Positions 52,071 to 60,545 of a stretch of DNA of 64,000 nt are shown here, piece by piece. Made by a program: the position numbers and the translations under genes. Source of the DNA: Glutamicibacter halophytocola. Lineage in GTDB: Bacteria; Actinomycetota; Actinomycetes; Actinomycetales; Micrococcaceae. The notes below the pieces were generated by a model. It saw only the letters and a list, made by a program, of their open reading frames with translations. It was not told where the DNA came from and made no database searches. The stretch spans positions 1,488,001-1,552,000 of the forward strand of contig NZ_CP012750.1 of the NCBI RefSeq assembly GCF_001302565.1, given 5' to 3'. Every line of letters begins with the position of its first letter. Position 1 is the stretch's first letter.

Positions 52071-52685
52071 ATGAAGCACAAGACCTTATGCGTTGGCGCC
52101 CTGGCGCTGAGCACCCTTATCGCGCTGACCTCATGCGCAGCAGATCAAGGCCAGGAAGCCCAGGCCACATCCGAATCCCACGGATCGGAACACCAGATGC
52201 CATCACCGTCGGCGCCGGCTGCCGGTGAGGCCAATGCCGCGGACATGAGCTTCGCCAGCGGCATGAAAGCGCACCATGAACAGGCCTTGGAGATGTCCAC
52301 GGACCTGCTGGGCAAAGAGCAGATCCCGGGCGAGGTCAGGCAGCTGGCGGAACAGATCAAATCCGCGCAGACCCCGGAAATCGAGCTGATGGAGCGCTGG
52401 CTGTCCGGATGGGATATGCCAGAAGGCATGGACCACGGGCAGATGAATCACGACGAGGGAATGATTTCGCAAGAGGACATCACGTCGTTGAAGGAGGCCA
52501 CCGGCCCCACGGCAGCAAAACTGTTCCTTGAGCAGATGATCGCGCATCACGAGGGCGCGGTCGAGATGGCCGAGACGGAGATTGCCGATGGCTCGTACCC
52601 CGAGGCCATCGAATTGTCCAAGAATATTGTTGAATCCCAGACCCAGGAAATCCAGGAGATGAAGGACCTGTTGAGCACGCTCTAG
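52071..52685 (+). CDS. DUF305 lipoprotein
   Basis: 204 residues. A lipoprotein signal ends in IALTSC, so Cys24 should be lipidated. The remainder is a helical DUF305 domain with the two hallmark motifs, MKAHHEQALEMS and MIAHHEGAVEMA, plus many Met and His residues (GMDHGQMNHDEGM). DUF305 proteins have a ferritin-like fold and are commonly found with copper or other metal genes; a metal-binding role outside the membrane is likely but unproven. CAGGAGAATTCC precedes the ATG. Confidence 0.93.
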   Translation: MKHKTLCVGALALSTLIALTSCAADQGQEAQATSESHGSEHQMPSPSAPAAGEANAADMSFASGMKAHHEQALEMSTDLLGKEQIPGEVRQLAEQIKSAQTPEIELMERWLSGWDMPEGMDHGQMNHDEGMISQEDITSLKEATGPTAAKLFLEQMIAHHEGAVEMAETEIADGSYPEAIELSKNIVESQTQEIQEMKDLLSTL

Positions 52686-52715
52686 CCACAGCGCTGGATC
52701 ATCGGGGAATGAACA

Positions 52716-52757
52716 GGGGTGTGGGGCGGGTTCCAGATGGAACCCGCCCCACACCCC
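52716..52757. terminator. Bidirectional terminator between DUF305 and doxX genes
   Basis: A perfect 19-bp stem (GGGGTGTGGGGCGGGTTCC with its complement at 52739-52757) and 4-nt loop between convergent genes. Confidence 0.9.
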
Positions 52758-52776
52758 TGAAATCTCCCGAGCGCCC

Positions 52777-53199
52777 CTAGCTCTTGGTCCGGAGCTGATC
52801 CCGGTCGCGCCATGCGCCGGTGCCCCACAGAGCCAGGGCGATGAGCACCGGCTGGAAGAAGAGCCGGGCTAGCCGCTTGCCCTCGGTGTCGAGCCCAAAG
52901 GCATCCCGGTGCTCAAGCAGCTGGGCAATGTTGCCAGGGAACACGGCAACGAAGAACAAGGCAACGATCCAGCCGACGTGCACGCGCTTCTTGAGCAACG
53001 CCAGCAAGGAGACGCCAAGCCCCACCTCGGCCACCCCCGAGACGATGACCACCAGATCCGGATCCAGCGGAAGGCTCGGCGGAACCTGAGCCTGGAACTC
53101 TTCGCGGGCAAAGCTCAGGTGGCTGATGCCGGCGTAGGCCAGGAACGCGCCCAATGCCAGCCGGGCTGCGTGCCTCGGGTTGCTGAGCTGTCTAGTCAT
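52777..53199 (-). CDS. DoxX-family membrane protein
   Basis: 140 residues with four membrane helices. It begins ARLALGAFLAYAGISHL and ends with FQPVLIALALWGTGAW, the DoxX/DoxD pattern. The ATG at 53199 overlaps the end of ohr by 8 bp, so it is the third gene of the ohrR-ohr-doxX operon. DoxX proteins are linked to membrane redox and thiol stress; its coupling with ohr supports a role in peroxide defence (inference). The longer frame from 53394 only reads through ohr. Confidence 0.87.
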   Translation of the reverse strand: MTRQLSNPRHAARLALGAFLAYAGISHLSFAREEFQAQVPPSLPLDPDLVVIVSGVAEVGLGVSLLALLKKRVHVGWIVALFFVAVFPGNIAQLLEHRDAFGLDTEGKRLARLFFQPVLIALALWGTGAWRDRDQLRTKS

Positions 53200-53611
53200 C
53201 GGAGACTGTGACGGTGACGTCGATGTTTCCGCGGGTGGCGTTGGAGTAGGGGCAGACGGCGTGGGCTGCGTCGGCAAGCTCCTGCGCTGCTTCGTGGTCC
53301 ATGCCCGGGATGACAACTTCAAGCTCAACCGAGAGCTTGTAGCCTTCGCCTTCGCGGTGCAGGCTGACCCGTCCGCCGACACTGGAATCCTCAACCTTGA
53401 TTTTGCGGGCGCGGGCCACGGTGTTCAGTGCCGAATGGAAGCAAGCCGAATAGCCTGCGGCAAAGAGCTGCTCCGGGTTGGTGCCGATGCCGCTGCCGCC
53501 CAATTCCTTCGGGGCAGTGAGGACCAGGTCAAGACGTCCGTCCGGGGTCTGGGCGCGGCCCTCGCGTCCCTGGCCGGTGGATAGTGCTTCTGCGGTGTAC
53601 AAGGTTTCCAT
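53192..53611 (-). CDS. ohr: Organic hydroperoxide reductase Ohr (OsmC family)
   Basis: 139 residues, the usual length. It reduces organic and fatty-acid hydroperoxides using a reactive Cys pair: Cys57 (GYSACFHSAL) and Cys120 (AHAVCPYSNATRGN), both in their signature motifs. The N-terminal LYTAEALSTGQGREG and GGSGIGTNPEQLFAAGY segments are typical of Ohr rather than OsmC. It lies between ohrR and doxX on one transcript, with no separate operator in the 47-bp gap upstream. Confidence 0.96.
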   Translation of the reverse strand: METLYTAEALSTGQGREGRAQTPDGRLDLVLTAPKELGGSGIGTNPEQLFAAGYSACFHSALNTVARARKIKVEDSSVGGRVSLHREGEGYKLSVELEVVIPGMDHEAAQELADAAHAVCPYSNATRGNIDVTVTVSDD

Positions 53612-53658
53612 TGTTCTGCCTTTCTTAGGGGTGGACGTTCTTCGGGGACCGCCGGGAT

Positions 53659-54099
53659 TCAGCGGTCCGCCAGGGGGAGGGTTTGCATCGTTTGGGTGAT
53701 TCGATGAAGCGAATTCACGAGCGCTGTGGCGCTTTCGACGTCGGGAAGCCCCGTGCCGCAGGCGATTTGTTCTGGGATATGTGCCAATTCCTGGCGCAGA
53801 TCAGTCCCCGATTGGGTCAGCGCCACGTTGACGACCCGGCTGTCGGCTTCGCTGCGCTGCCGCTGGATGTAGTCTTTGCTTTCCAGGCGCCGCAGCAGCG
53901 GAGAGAGCGTCCCGGAATCAAGCTGGAGCATATCGCCGATTTCCCGCACCGGCTTTGGCCCTTCATTCCACAACACGACCAGCACCAGGTACTGGGTGTA
54001 GGTCAGCTGCCAGGGGGCCAAGAGCTCCGCGTACGCCCTGTTGGTTGCCCGGCTTGCCGAGTACAGGGAGAAGCACACCATCTCATCAACTATCGCCAT
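53659..54099 (-). CDS. ohrR: OhrR, MarR-family organic-peroxide sensor
   Basis: 146 residues from the ATG at 54099. The conserved sensor Cys is Cys9 in DEMVCFSLYSASR, with the two Tyr residues that contact it (SLY and TQYLVL). The winged helix reads KPVREIGDMLQLDSGTLSPLLRRLESKDYI. Oxidation of the Cys releases the repressor. The longer GTG frame from 54132 is rejected because it runs through the operator (54110-54134). It controls ohr and doxX downstream. Confidence 0.93.
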   Translation of the reverse strand: MAIVDEMVCFSLYSASRATNRAYAELLAPWQLTYTQYLVLVVLWNEGPKPVREIGDMLQLDSGTLSPLLRRLESKDYIQRQRSEADSRVVNVALTQSGTDLRQELAHIPEQIACGTGLPDVESATALVNSLHRITQTMQTLPLADR

Positions 54100-54109
54100 G
54101 AGACAATGG

Positions 54110-54134
54110 TTGCACACAATTGAATTGTGCACAA
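54110..54134. promoter_or_regulatory. OhrR operator
   Basis: TTGCACACAATT, one central G, and AATTGTGCACAA form an imperfect 25-bp palindrome (10 of 12 arm positions symmetric) just upstream of ohrR. The ACAATT/AATTGT core matches known OhrR boxes. As the only such site in the cluster it should control the entire ohrR-ohr-doxX operon. Confidence 0.8.
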
Positions 54135-54234
54135 CTTAAAATTGCAAGAAAGTGCACGCCTCCGTTTTTGCCTTGAATTCCGGCGGGGGAATGACGGAAA
54201 TTGCCTGTCGAAAATAGCCCAGGGCGAAGAACAA

Positions 54235-54270
54235 GCGAGGCGGAAACCTCCAAAAAGGTTTCCGCCTCGC
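54235..54270 (-). terminator. Terminator after the RND exporter gene
   Basis: GCGAGGCGGAAACC pairs perfectly with 54257-54270 (14 bp, 8-nt loop). The minus-strand tail is TTGTTCTTC. It lies 9 bp beyond the stop codon. Confidence 0.85.
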
Positions 54271-54279
54271 CTGTTCCGG

Positions 54280-57200
54280 TCAGGAATCTTCTGCAGAATC
54301 CTTGGCCGACTTACTGATCATCTCTTCGATAGCCCGCCGTTCCTTGCGCGTCGTGGGAATCTGGCCGGTGAAAGGGTGGACCACCGAAGCGCCGGGCCCC
54401 GCATCTGGCTGGGGGTTGCGGACCGTGGTTTCCGGTGCCTTGGAAGCCGCGCGTGCCGCCGGGGCAGCCGCGGCGGGCGTAGCGATCTTGGCGCTGGCAG
54501 TATCCATGGCCACAGCTAGATCTGCAGCGTCGGTGCCCTGTTGTGCCGAATGCTTGCGGTTGGCACGGCGCACAGCGCGCTTTTCCTTGCCCGACTCGAC
54601 CAGGCGGTAGAGCACCGGAACCAGAACCAGGGTCAGCAGGGTAGAGGAAACCAAGCCGCCGATCACCACGACAGCCAGCGGCTGCGAGATGAATCCGGAT
54701 TGGCCGGTCAGTCCAAGGCCCATCGGAATCAGCGCGAAAATGGTGGCCAGCGCAGTCATCAAAATCGGGCGCAAACGCTGGCGGGCACCGTGCATGATCG
54801 CGTCGTTCAAGCTCATCGCCGGACGCTCTGGTGTTGCCACGCGGTACTGGTTGATCAAGTCGATGAGCACGATGGCGTTGGTGACGACAATGCCCACCAG
54901 CATCAGCATGCCAATCAGCGACGGCAGGCCCAGCGGGATGCCCGAGATCAGCAGCAGCCCGATGGCGCCGGTGGCAGCAAACGGAATGGATACCAGCAGA
55001 ACCAGCGGCTGGATCAGCGACTTGAACGTCGCCACCATGATCACGTAGACGATGGCAATCGCTGCAAGAAGTGCCAGATACAGCTGGTTGAAGGATTCCG
55101 CCTGCTCTGTGGCCGCGCCGCCAACCTCTGCGCTGGCACCCTGGGGTAGCTCAACGGTGTCCAGGGTCTTGGCAACCGCCGTCGAAACCCTGCCCAGCAT
55201 GTTCTCTTCGGGAGTCAGCGTCACCGTGGCAATGCGTTCTCCGTTGGAGGTCGTGACCTGCTGGACCACGTTGGCGCGATCCACCTTGGCAAGATCCTGC
55301 AGCTCTTGCACGCCGGTGGCCGTCGGGATCTTCAGCTCGCGCAGCTTCTGCAAGCTGTCCAGCTTCAGGCCCTCGCCGATCTGCACCGTCAGATCCGTGT
55401 AATCCAGGCGCAGCGTGCCAGCGGGGACAGGGGAGACCTGGCCCGCCACCATGGAAGCCAACTGCGACTCGGTCAGCCCGGCGGCAGCGGCCTGATCGGC
55501 ATTGATGTCGATAGATACCTGTTCGCGTTCTGCCGAAAGGTTATCGGTGATGCCCGTGACGTGGGCGGTATCCTTCAACGCCTCGCGCATCTGCTGTGTA
55601 GCCTCGCGCAGCAGTGCCTCGTCCGGAGCCTTGATCTGCACGGTGACATCGCTGGAAGCCATGGCCGAGGAATTGGAGCCAAAGGTGACGTTCATGTCCT
55701 TCGAGAGATCGAGTCCCTCAACCTGCTGGCGCACCGTGTTGGCCAGCGCTTCCTGGTCATCGTCGGGGTCGGTGATGGCCGTGAAGCTGGCGGTATCCGA
55801 GCCCGACGCGAACATGGCAGCCATGCCGCTGGCGGTGCCCACCGTCATCTGCACATCTTCAACGCCATCGATCTCGCGCAGCTTCGATTCGATCTTTCCC
55901 GCTTCTGCCACCGTGGTGTCCAGGGCCGTGCCGGAAGGCATCTTCGCGGTCACGCTGATCGAGTTTTCACCGGTGGAACCCAGCAGGTTGGTATTGAGCA
56001 AGGGCGTCATGGCGACGGTGCCGGCAAGAATGAGCACCGAGGCCAGCAGGGTGATCACCGGATGCTTCTGCGTGGACTTCAGCACCGGCAGGTACGCGCG
56101 CTGCATCCAGGACTTGTCCTCGGCGACGTGAACCGTGCGCGCCTTATCGGTTCCCGGGCGATGCGGAAGGAACCAGTAGGCAAGGACCGGGACGATCGTG
56201 AGCGACACCAGCAAGGAAGCGAGCAGCGCAATGGTCATGGTCAAGGCAAACGGGCTGAACAGCTCGCCGGCCATGCCGCCGACCAGGGCAATGGGGAGGA
56301 AGACCGCAACAGTGGTCAACGTGGCTGCGGTAATAGCCCCGGCAACTTCCCTGACGGCCAGCAAGATGGACTGCGCCTTGGATTCGCCGAAGGACAAATG
56401 CCGCTTGATGTTCTCGATGACCACAATCGAGTCGTCAACCACTCGGCCGATGGAGATGGTCAGCGCACCGAGGGTCAGCATGTTCAGCGTGTAGCCGAAG
56501 ACGTTCATGCCGATGAAGGTGACCATCAGCGAGAGCGGAATCGAGATGGCGGTGACCAGCGTGGAACGTACCGAGAAGAGGAAGACCAGGATGATGATGA
56601 CAGCAAAGCCCAAGCCGAGGGCGCCTTCGATCGCCAGGTGGCTGATCGAGTCCTCGATGAAGGGCGCCTGGTCGAAAATCGTGGTCATGGTGGCCTTGTG
56701 GCCTAATTCCGATTCAAGGTCGGCGACCATGGCCGCTACCGCGTGGGAGATCGCGACAGTATCGCCATCCGGGGTTTTGGTGACCGAGATGGACAGCGTT
56801 TCCTCGCCATTGGTGCGAGTGACGCTGGTGGCGTCATCGGCCTTCACCGAGACGTCGGCAACGTCCTTGAGCAGCACCGGTCCGTTGTCGGTGACCAGGG
56901 GAATGTCCTTGATGGCATCCAAGTTATCCGGGGTGGATCCGGCAATGACCGGAAGTTCCAATCCGTCCACGTCCATATTGCCCACAGGGATGGGCGAGCC
57001 GGCATTTTCAATGCCGTCCTTGAGATCTCCGACATTCAGCCCTGCGCGAGTCATCTCGCTGTCCTTGGGGATCACGGCGATGTGCTGGGAGGCGCCGCCG
57101 GACACGGAGGCTTCGCGCACCCCGTCGATTTTCTGGAGCTTGGGAAGCGCAATGCGCTCGACATCGTCATTGAGCGCGTCGAGGGACTCATCGGATGACA

Positions 57201-57627
57201 CCGCGAGCATCAGAACCGGCAGATCGGCAATGGAGCCAGCCAAGGCAGTGGGCTCGACACCGTCTGGCAATTGCTGCTTGGCGTTGGAGATGGCGCGCTC
57301 CACCTGTGAGCGGGCGCGGTCCATGTCGGTCCCGTATTCGAAGGTCAATGCGATGCGGGTGAAGCCGGCCTGCGAGGTAGCGCTGGATGATTCAAGCCCT
57401 TCAACCGCCTGCAAGGCTGTTTCCAGCGGGGCAGCGACCTGTTCATCGATGACCTCGGGGCTGGCACCCATCTGGGTGGCCATGACCGAGATCTGGGGGA
57501 ACTCCAGGGACGGGATCAGTTCCTGTTTCAGTGATCCCATGGAGATCACACCGAACACAGCGGCGAAGATCGTGACCAGCGCAATGAGCGCCCGGTTCTT
57601 CAATGACAAGATGGCCAAGCGTTGCAT
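54280..57627 (-). CDS. RND-superfamily (AcrB/HAE1-like) exporter
   Basis: 1115 residues with two homologous halves, each of one helix, a large extracytoplasmic loop and five helices. The proton-relay Asp pair is in ISIGRVVDDSIVVIENIKRH (helix 4). Loops of the AcrB porter type (ASPEVIDEQVAAPLETALQAVEGLESSSATS) and the second-half VGIVVTNAIVLIDLINQYR follow. About 85 hydrophilic Ala/Thr-rich residues form the C-terminal tail. It is a proton-driven exporter of drugs or lipids. It has no adjacent adaptor or outer-membrane channel, as expected for a Gram-positive. The gene is transcribed alone. Confidence 0.93.
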   Translation of the reverse strand: MQRLAILSLKNRALIALVTIFAAVFGVISMGSLKQELIPSLEFPQISVMATQMGASPEVIDEQVAAPLETALQAVEGLESSSATSQAGFTRIALTFEYGTDMDRARSQVERAISNAKQQLPDGVEPTALAGSIADLPVLMLAVSSDESLDALNDDVERIALPKLQKIDGVREASVSGGASQHIAVIPKDSEMTRAGLNVGDLKDGIENAGSPIPVGNMDVDGLELPVIAGSTPDNLDAIKDIPLVTDNGPVLLKDVADVSVKADDATSVTRTNGEETLSISVTKTPDGDTVAISHAVAAMVADLESELGHKATMTTIFDQAPFIEDSISHLAIEGALGLGFAVIIILVFLFSVRSTLVTAISIPLSLMVTFIGMNVFGYTLNMLTLGALTISIGRVVDDSIVVIENIKRHLSFGESKAQSILLAVREVAGAITAATLTTVAVFLPIALVGGMAGELFSPFALTMTIALLASLLVSLTIVPVLAYWFLPHRPGTDKARTVHVAEDKSWMQRAYLPVLKSTQKHPVITLLASVLILAGTVAMTPLLNTNLLGSTGENSISVTAKMPSGTALDTTVAEAGKIESKLREIDGVEDVQMTVGTASGMAAMFASGSDTASFTAITDPDDDQEALANTVRQQVEGLDLSKDMNVTFGSNSSAMASSDVTVQIKAPDEALLREATQQMREALKDTAHVTGITDNLSAEREQVSIDINADQAAAAGLTESQLASMVAGQVSPVPAGTLRLDYTDLTVQIGEGLKLDSLQKLRELKIPTATGVQELQDLAKVDRANVVQQVTTSNGERIATVTLTPEENMLGRVSTAVAKTLDTVELPQGASAEVGGAATEQAESFNQLYLALLAAIAIVYVIMVATFKSLIQPLVLLVSIPFAATGAIGLLLISGIPLGLPSLIGMLMLVGIVVTNAIVLIDLINQYRVATPERPAMSLNDAIMHGARQRLRPILMTALATIFALIPMGLGLTGQSGFISQPLAVVVIGGLVSSTLLTLVLVPVLYRLVESGKEKRAVRRANRKHSAQQGTDAADLAVAMDTASAKIATPAAAAPAARAASKAPETTVRNPQPDAGPGASVVHPFTGQIPTTRKERRAIEEMISKSAKDSAEDS

Positions 57628-57759
57628 GCGGGTGTAGTCCTAGCTAGGTCGCAGTACGGAAGAGGGCTTGGCATTAATTCTATGTGGTTGTTGAAGCACA
57701 ACTGTCCGTTCTGAGGCCAAATGGGCAAAGATCATCCGAGAGGAGTAGTACTACAGCAA

Positions 57760-57791
57760 AACCCCTTGAACGCGGTCGCGCTCAAGGGGTT
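57760..57791 (-). terminator. Terminator after the aldo/keto reductase gene
   Basis: AACCCCTTGA pairs with 57782-57791 (10 bp, 12-nt loop with its own GCG/CGC pairing) and is followed on the minus strand by TTTTGCTG. Confidence 0.82.
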
Positions 57792-57823
57792 CCAGCTGTG
57801 TCAGAAGTGCGCAGCCAAGCAGA

Positions 57824-58855
57824 TTATGCCCGGACGTTTCCTCCTGATTCTGCGGCGAACTGGTCGATGGCGGCCAATTCTTCGGCCGAGAACTCGAGAT
57901 GATCGACTGCGGCCAGCGAATCTTCCAGCTGCTTCACGCTGGAAGCGCCCACCAGTGCGGAGGTGACCGGAGTGCCGACCGGCTGGTCGCGCAGAAGCCA
58001 TGAGATCGCCATTTGAGCCAAGGTCTGCCCGCGCTGTTCCGCGATGCCGTTGAGCCCGCGGATGCGGTTCAGGATTGGCTCGGTAATGGCGGATTCGGAA
58101 AGGAAGCGCCCCTTGGTGGCGCGGGAGTTTTCTGGAATGCCGTTCAAGTACCGGTTGGTGAGCAAGCCCTGGGCCAGCGGGGAGAACGCGATTGATCCGG
58201 CGCCAGCCTGTTCCAGGGCTTGGAACAGATTTGGTTCCCCGGCTTCGGTCCACCGGTTGAACATGGAGTAGCTCGGCTGGTGGATCAGCAGCGGGGTTCC
58301 CAGCTCCTTGAGGATTCGCGCAGCTTCAAGGGTCTGCTCGGGGGAGTACGACGAAATGCCGGCGTAGAGGGCCTTGCCGGAACGCACCGCCTGATCAAGC
58401 GCCCCCATGGTTTCTTCCATTGGGGTTTCCGGGTCGGGCCGGTGGCTGTAGAAGATGTCCACATATTCCAGTCCCATGCGCTCCAACGACTGGTCAAGGC
58501 TGGAGAGCAAGTATTTGCGCGAGCCGCCATCCCCGTAGGGTCCCGGCCACATGCGGTGCCCGGCCTTGCTGGAGATGACCAGCTCATCGCGGTAGGGCTT
58601 GAAGTCCTGGGCAAGGTGACGCCCGAAATTGGTTTCGGCCGTGCCATCCGGGGGACCGTAGTTATTTGCCAGATCGAAGTGCGTGACGCCAAGGTCAAAG
58701 GCGCGGCGCAGGATTGCATTCTGCTCGTCGAAGCGCTTGTCATCACCGAAGTTGTGCCACAGGCCCAGTGAAATCGCGGGAAGTTTCAGGCCGCTTCGTC
58801 CAACGCGGCGGTACGGCATGGATTCATAGCGGTTTTCCGCTGCGGAGTAAGACAT
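57824..58855 (-). CDS. Aldo/keto reductase (L-glyceraldehyde-3-phosphate reductase/YghZ-like)
   Basis: 343 residues. The catalytic tetrad is complete: Asp61 and Tyr66 (FDLANNYG), Lys97 (ISSKAG) and His138 (FYSHRPD). The motifs MPYRRVGRSGLKLPAISLGLW, NNYGPPDGTAETNFGR and HQPSYSMFNRW are characteristic of the YghZ/GpR branch, which reduces L-glyceraldehyde 3-phosphate and methylglyoxal with NADPH. GAAAGGTATC precedes the ATG. It stands alone. Confidence 0.92.
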   Translation of the reverse strand: MSYSAAENRYESMPYRRVGRSGLKLPAISLGLWHNFGDDKRFDEQNAILRRAFDLGVTHFDLANNYGPPDGTAETNFGRHLAQDFKPYRDELVISSKAGHRMWPGPYGDGGSRKYLLSSLDQSLERMGLEYVDIFYSHRPDPETPMEETMGALDQAVRSGKALYAGISSYSPEQTLEAARILKELGTPLLIHQPSYSMFNRWTEAGEPNLFQALEQAGAGSIAFSPLAQGLLTNRYLNGIPENSRATKGRFLSESAITEPILNRIRGLNGIAEQRGQTLAQMAISWLLRDQPVGTPVTSALVGASSVKQLEDSLAAVDHLEFSAEELAAIDQFAAESGGNVRA

Positions 58856-59439
58856 TGATACCTTTCAGCAATGCGTCTGGCGTGTTTTGTGCCAAACAGC
58901 ATTTCCGAGAATACCGGTAATAAGTGACCTGCGACTCCATCTTCCTGAACAAGTCGTGACTCGTGAAACCCCGGCACATGTATTGGTGAACCCCGTAGCA
59001 TTGCTGGCGGTTCCATCAGGCGGTGTCGACCTCGCTCAGTCAAGACGTCGCTAGGAGCACTGCAAGGCAATTTTATTCAGTTCAGGACTGATGCGCTCCT
59101 ACCCAGATGCGAACGTTCAAGGCCTGAACTATTTCTGTCCATGATCCGATAAATAGAGACAGGTCGAGGCCATAATGGAATGTATTTGATTAAAATGCGC
59201 ACGTAATAGAAAAAGTCTCGCGAACCAGAATATTCTGAAATGCAACTATAAACCGGGAAATAATTGAGATGCAGTTGGCTGATCTTCTTGTGTGTTATTG
59301 AAGTGTTCGTACTTTGAAACTGAATTTATTTTTCTTTAGTTCTACAAAATGTCCGTGAAGGGACGTACGCTTAGTGCTACTTGAATGGGAGCAATTTTTG
59401 CCATCAAGTTCATTCGCGATTTGTTCCAAGGAGGATGCG
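58856..59439. other. AT-rich intergenic region (584 bp)
   Basis: Divergent promoters for the aldo/keto reductase and the Ltp-domain gene are expected. The right ~300 bp are distinctly AT-rich compared with the window, like the gene that follows. No gene, RNA or mobile-element end was recognised. Confidence 0.4.
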
Positions 59440-60408
59440 TTGTCTATTCGCTTCAATCCACCGCCAGCCTGGCGGCCATACCTTCCAAATGACTTTAATC
59501 CCGATGTCGCGTGGATTCCTGAGCGGTCATGGGGTGCTCCACCAGTGGGGTGGCCATTGTGGATAGATAGCGGTACAGGTCAAGCCGCCGAGCCCCCAAT
59601 CGAATATTCACAGAATCCCTATTTGTTTATCTCAGTCATGCCTGATTGGAAAGCTGAAGAGAGCGCATCAACTGAGGCGAAACAAAACGGGCAAGAAGCT
59701 GGGGAGGGCAGAAAACGACTCAGCCGTGGAAAGAAAATTGGGCTAGGCGTTGCGAGCGGAATCGTCATCATCATGATCATCGCCGCGCTCAGTGGAGGCG
59801 GAGATGACGGAGGAATCGCACCTGTTGCGGGCGCCAGTGCCAGCCCTTCGGATGCTGTTGCGAGCGCGGAAAATTCCGAAGATCCTGTTGCTGCTTCTTC
59901 TCAAGATTCACAAGCCGAAGAAAGCGCTAAAGCTGCGGCAGAAGCAAAAGCAGAGGAAGAAAAAGCCGCCGCGAGTTCCGAAGCTGCAGCTGAAGAAAAA
60001 GCCCAAGCTGAGGCTGATAAGAAAGCGGAAGCTGAAGCAAAGGAAAAAGCAGAAAAAGAAGCAAAGGCTAAAGAAAAGGCCGAAGCCGAGGCGGCAGCCA
60101 AAGCGGAAGAGGAATCTGGTACCGTTAGCCAACAGAATGCACTGGGAAAAGCGGCGGATTACCTGGATTACACCGCGTTCTCAAAGTCGGGACTTGTTGA
60201 CCAGCTTGAATTTGAGGGTTTTTCTAAGAGTGATGCGACGTGGGCCGTGGAACGATTGGACGTTGATTGGAATGAACAAGCTGCCATAAAGGCCGCAGAT
60301 TACTTGGACTATTCATCGTTCTCAAAATCGGGCTTGATTGACCAATTGATGTTTGAGGGGTTTACAAAGAAGCAAGCGACATACGGAGTGGGAACAACCG
60401 GCCTATAG
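59440..60408 (+). CDS. Membrane protein with two C-terminal Ltp (host cell surface-exposed lipoprotein) repeats
   Basis: 322 residues. A Trp/Pro-rich N-terminus (FNPPPAWRP, WIPERSWGAPPVGWPLW) leads to a single membrane helix near 110-130 (KKIGLGVASGIVIIMIIAAL), a long Ala/Glu/Lys coiled-coil-like stalk (~165-240) and two Ltp1 repeats: KAADYLDYTAFSKSGLVDQL... and KAADYLDYSSFSKSGLIDQL..., each with (E/D)FEGF or MFEGF. Ltp repeats are known from the Streptococcus phage TP-J34 lipoprotein that blocks phage DNA injection. Here they would sit outside the cell on a stalk. The TTG start at 59440 follows a perfect AAGGAGG; the GTG at 59374 has none. Confidence 0.85.
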   Translation: MSIRFNPPPAWRPYLPNDFNPDVAWIPERSWGAPPVGWPLWIDSGTGQAAEPPIEYSQNPYLFISVMPDWKAEESASTEAKQNGQEAGEGRKRLSRGKKIGLGVASGIVIIMIIAALSGGGDDGGIAPVAGASASPSDAVASAENSEDPVAASSQDSQAEESAKAAAEAKAEEEKAAASSEAAAEEKAQAEADKKAEAEAKEKAEKEAKAKEKAEAEAAAKAEEESGTVSQQNALGKAADYLDYTAFSKSGLVDQLEFEGFSKSDATWAVERLDVDWNEQAAIKAADYLDYSSFSKSGLIDQLMFEGFTKKQATYGVGTTGL

Positions 60409-60495
60409 TGTCAACCAACATTGCCCGACCAAGGGATGAACCGGATGTGTTGAATGCATTGATCTTAGTATAGTTCCAGGACTCAAGGGCCCAAG

Positions 60496-60535
60496 GCTAA
60501 GGGCCCGCCCACCTGACGGTGGGCGGGCCCTTAGC
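60496..60535. terminator. Bidirectional terminator between the Ltp-domain gene and mqo
   Basis: GCTAAGGGCCCGCCCACC, a 4-nt loop (TGAC) and the exact complement give an 18-bp perfect stem between convergent genes. Confidence 0.9.
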
Positions 60536-60545
60536 GATGCTGATA

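Noticed and set aside
55306..56706. A 466-codon plus-strand frame opposite the RND exporter gene
   Set aside because: His/Arg/Asp-rich antisense composition typical of high-GC shadows; the sense strand encodes an intact exporter.
60360..60408. Apparent truncation of the second Ltp repeat
   Set aside because: Ltp proteins commonly end with a YGV...GL motif at this point, so the C-terminus looks natural rather than frameshifted.
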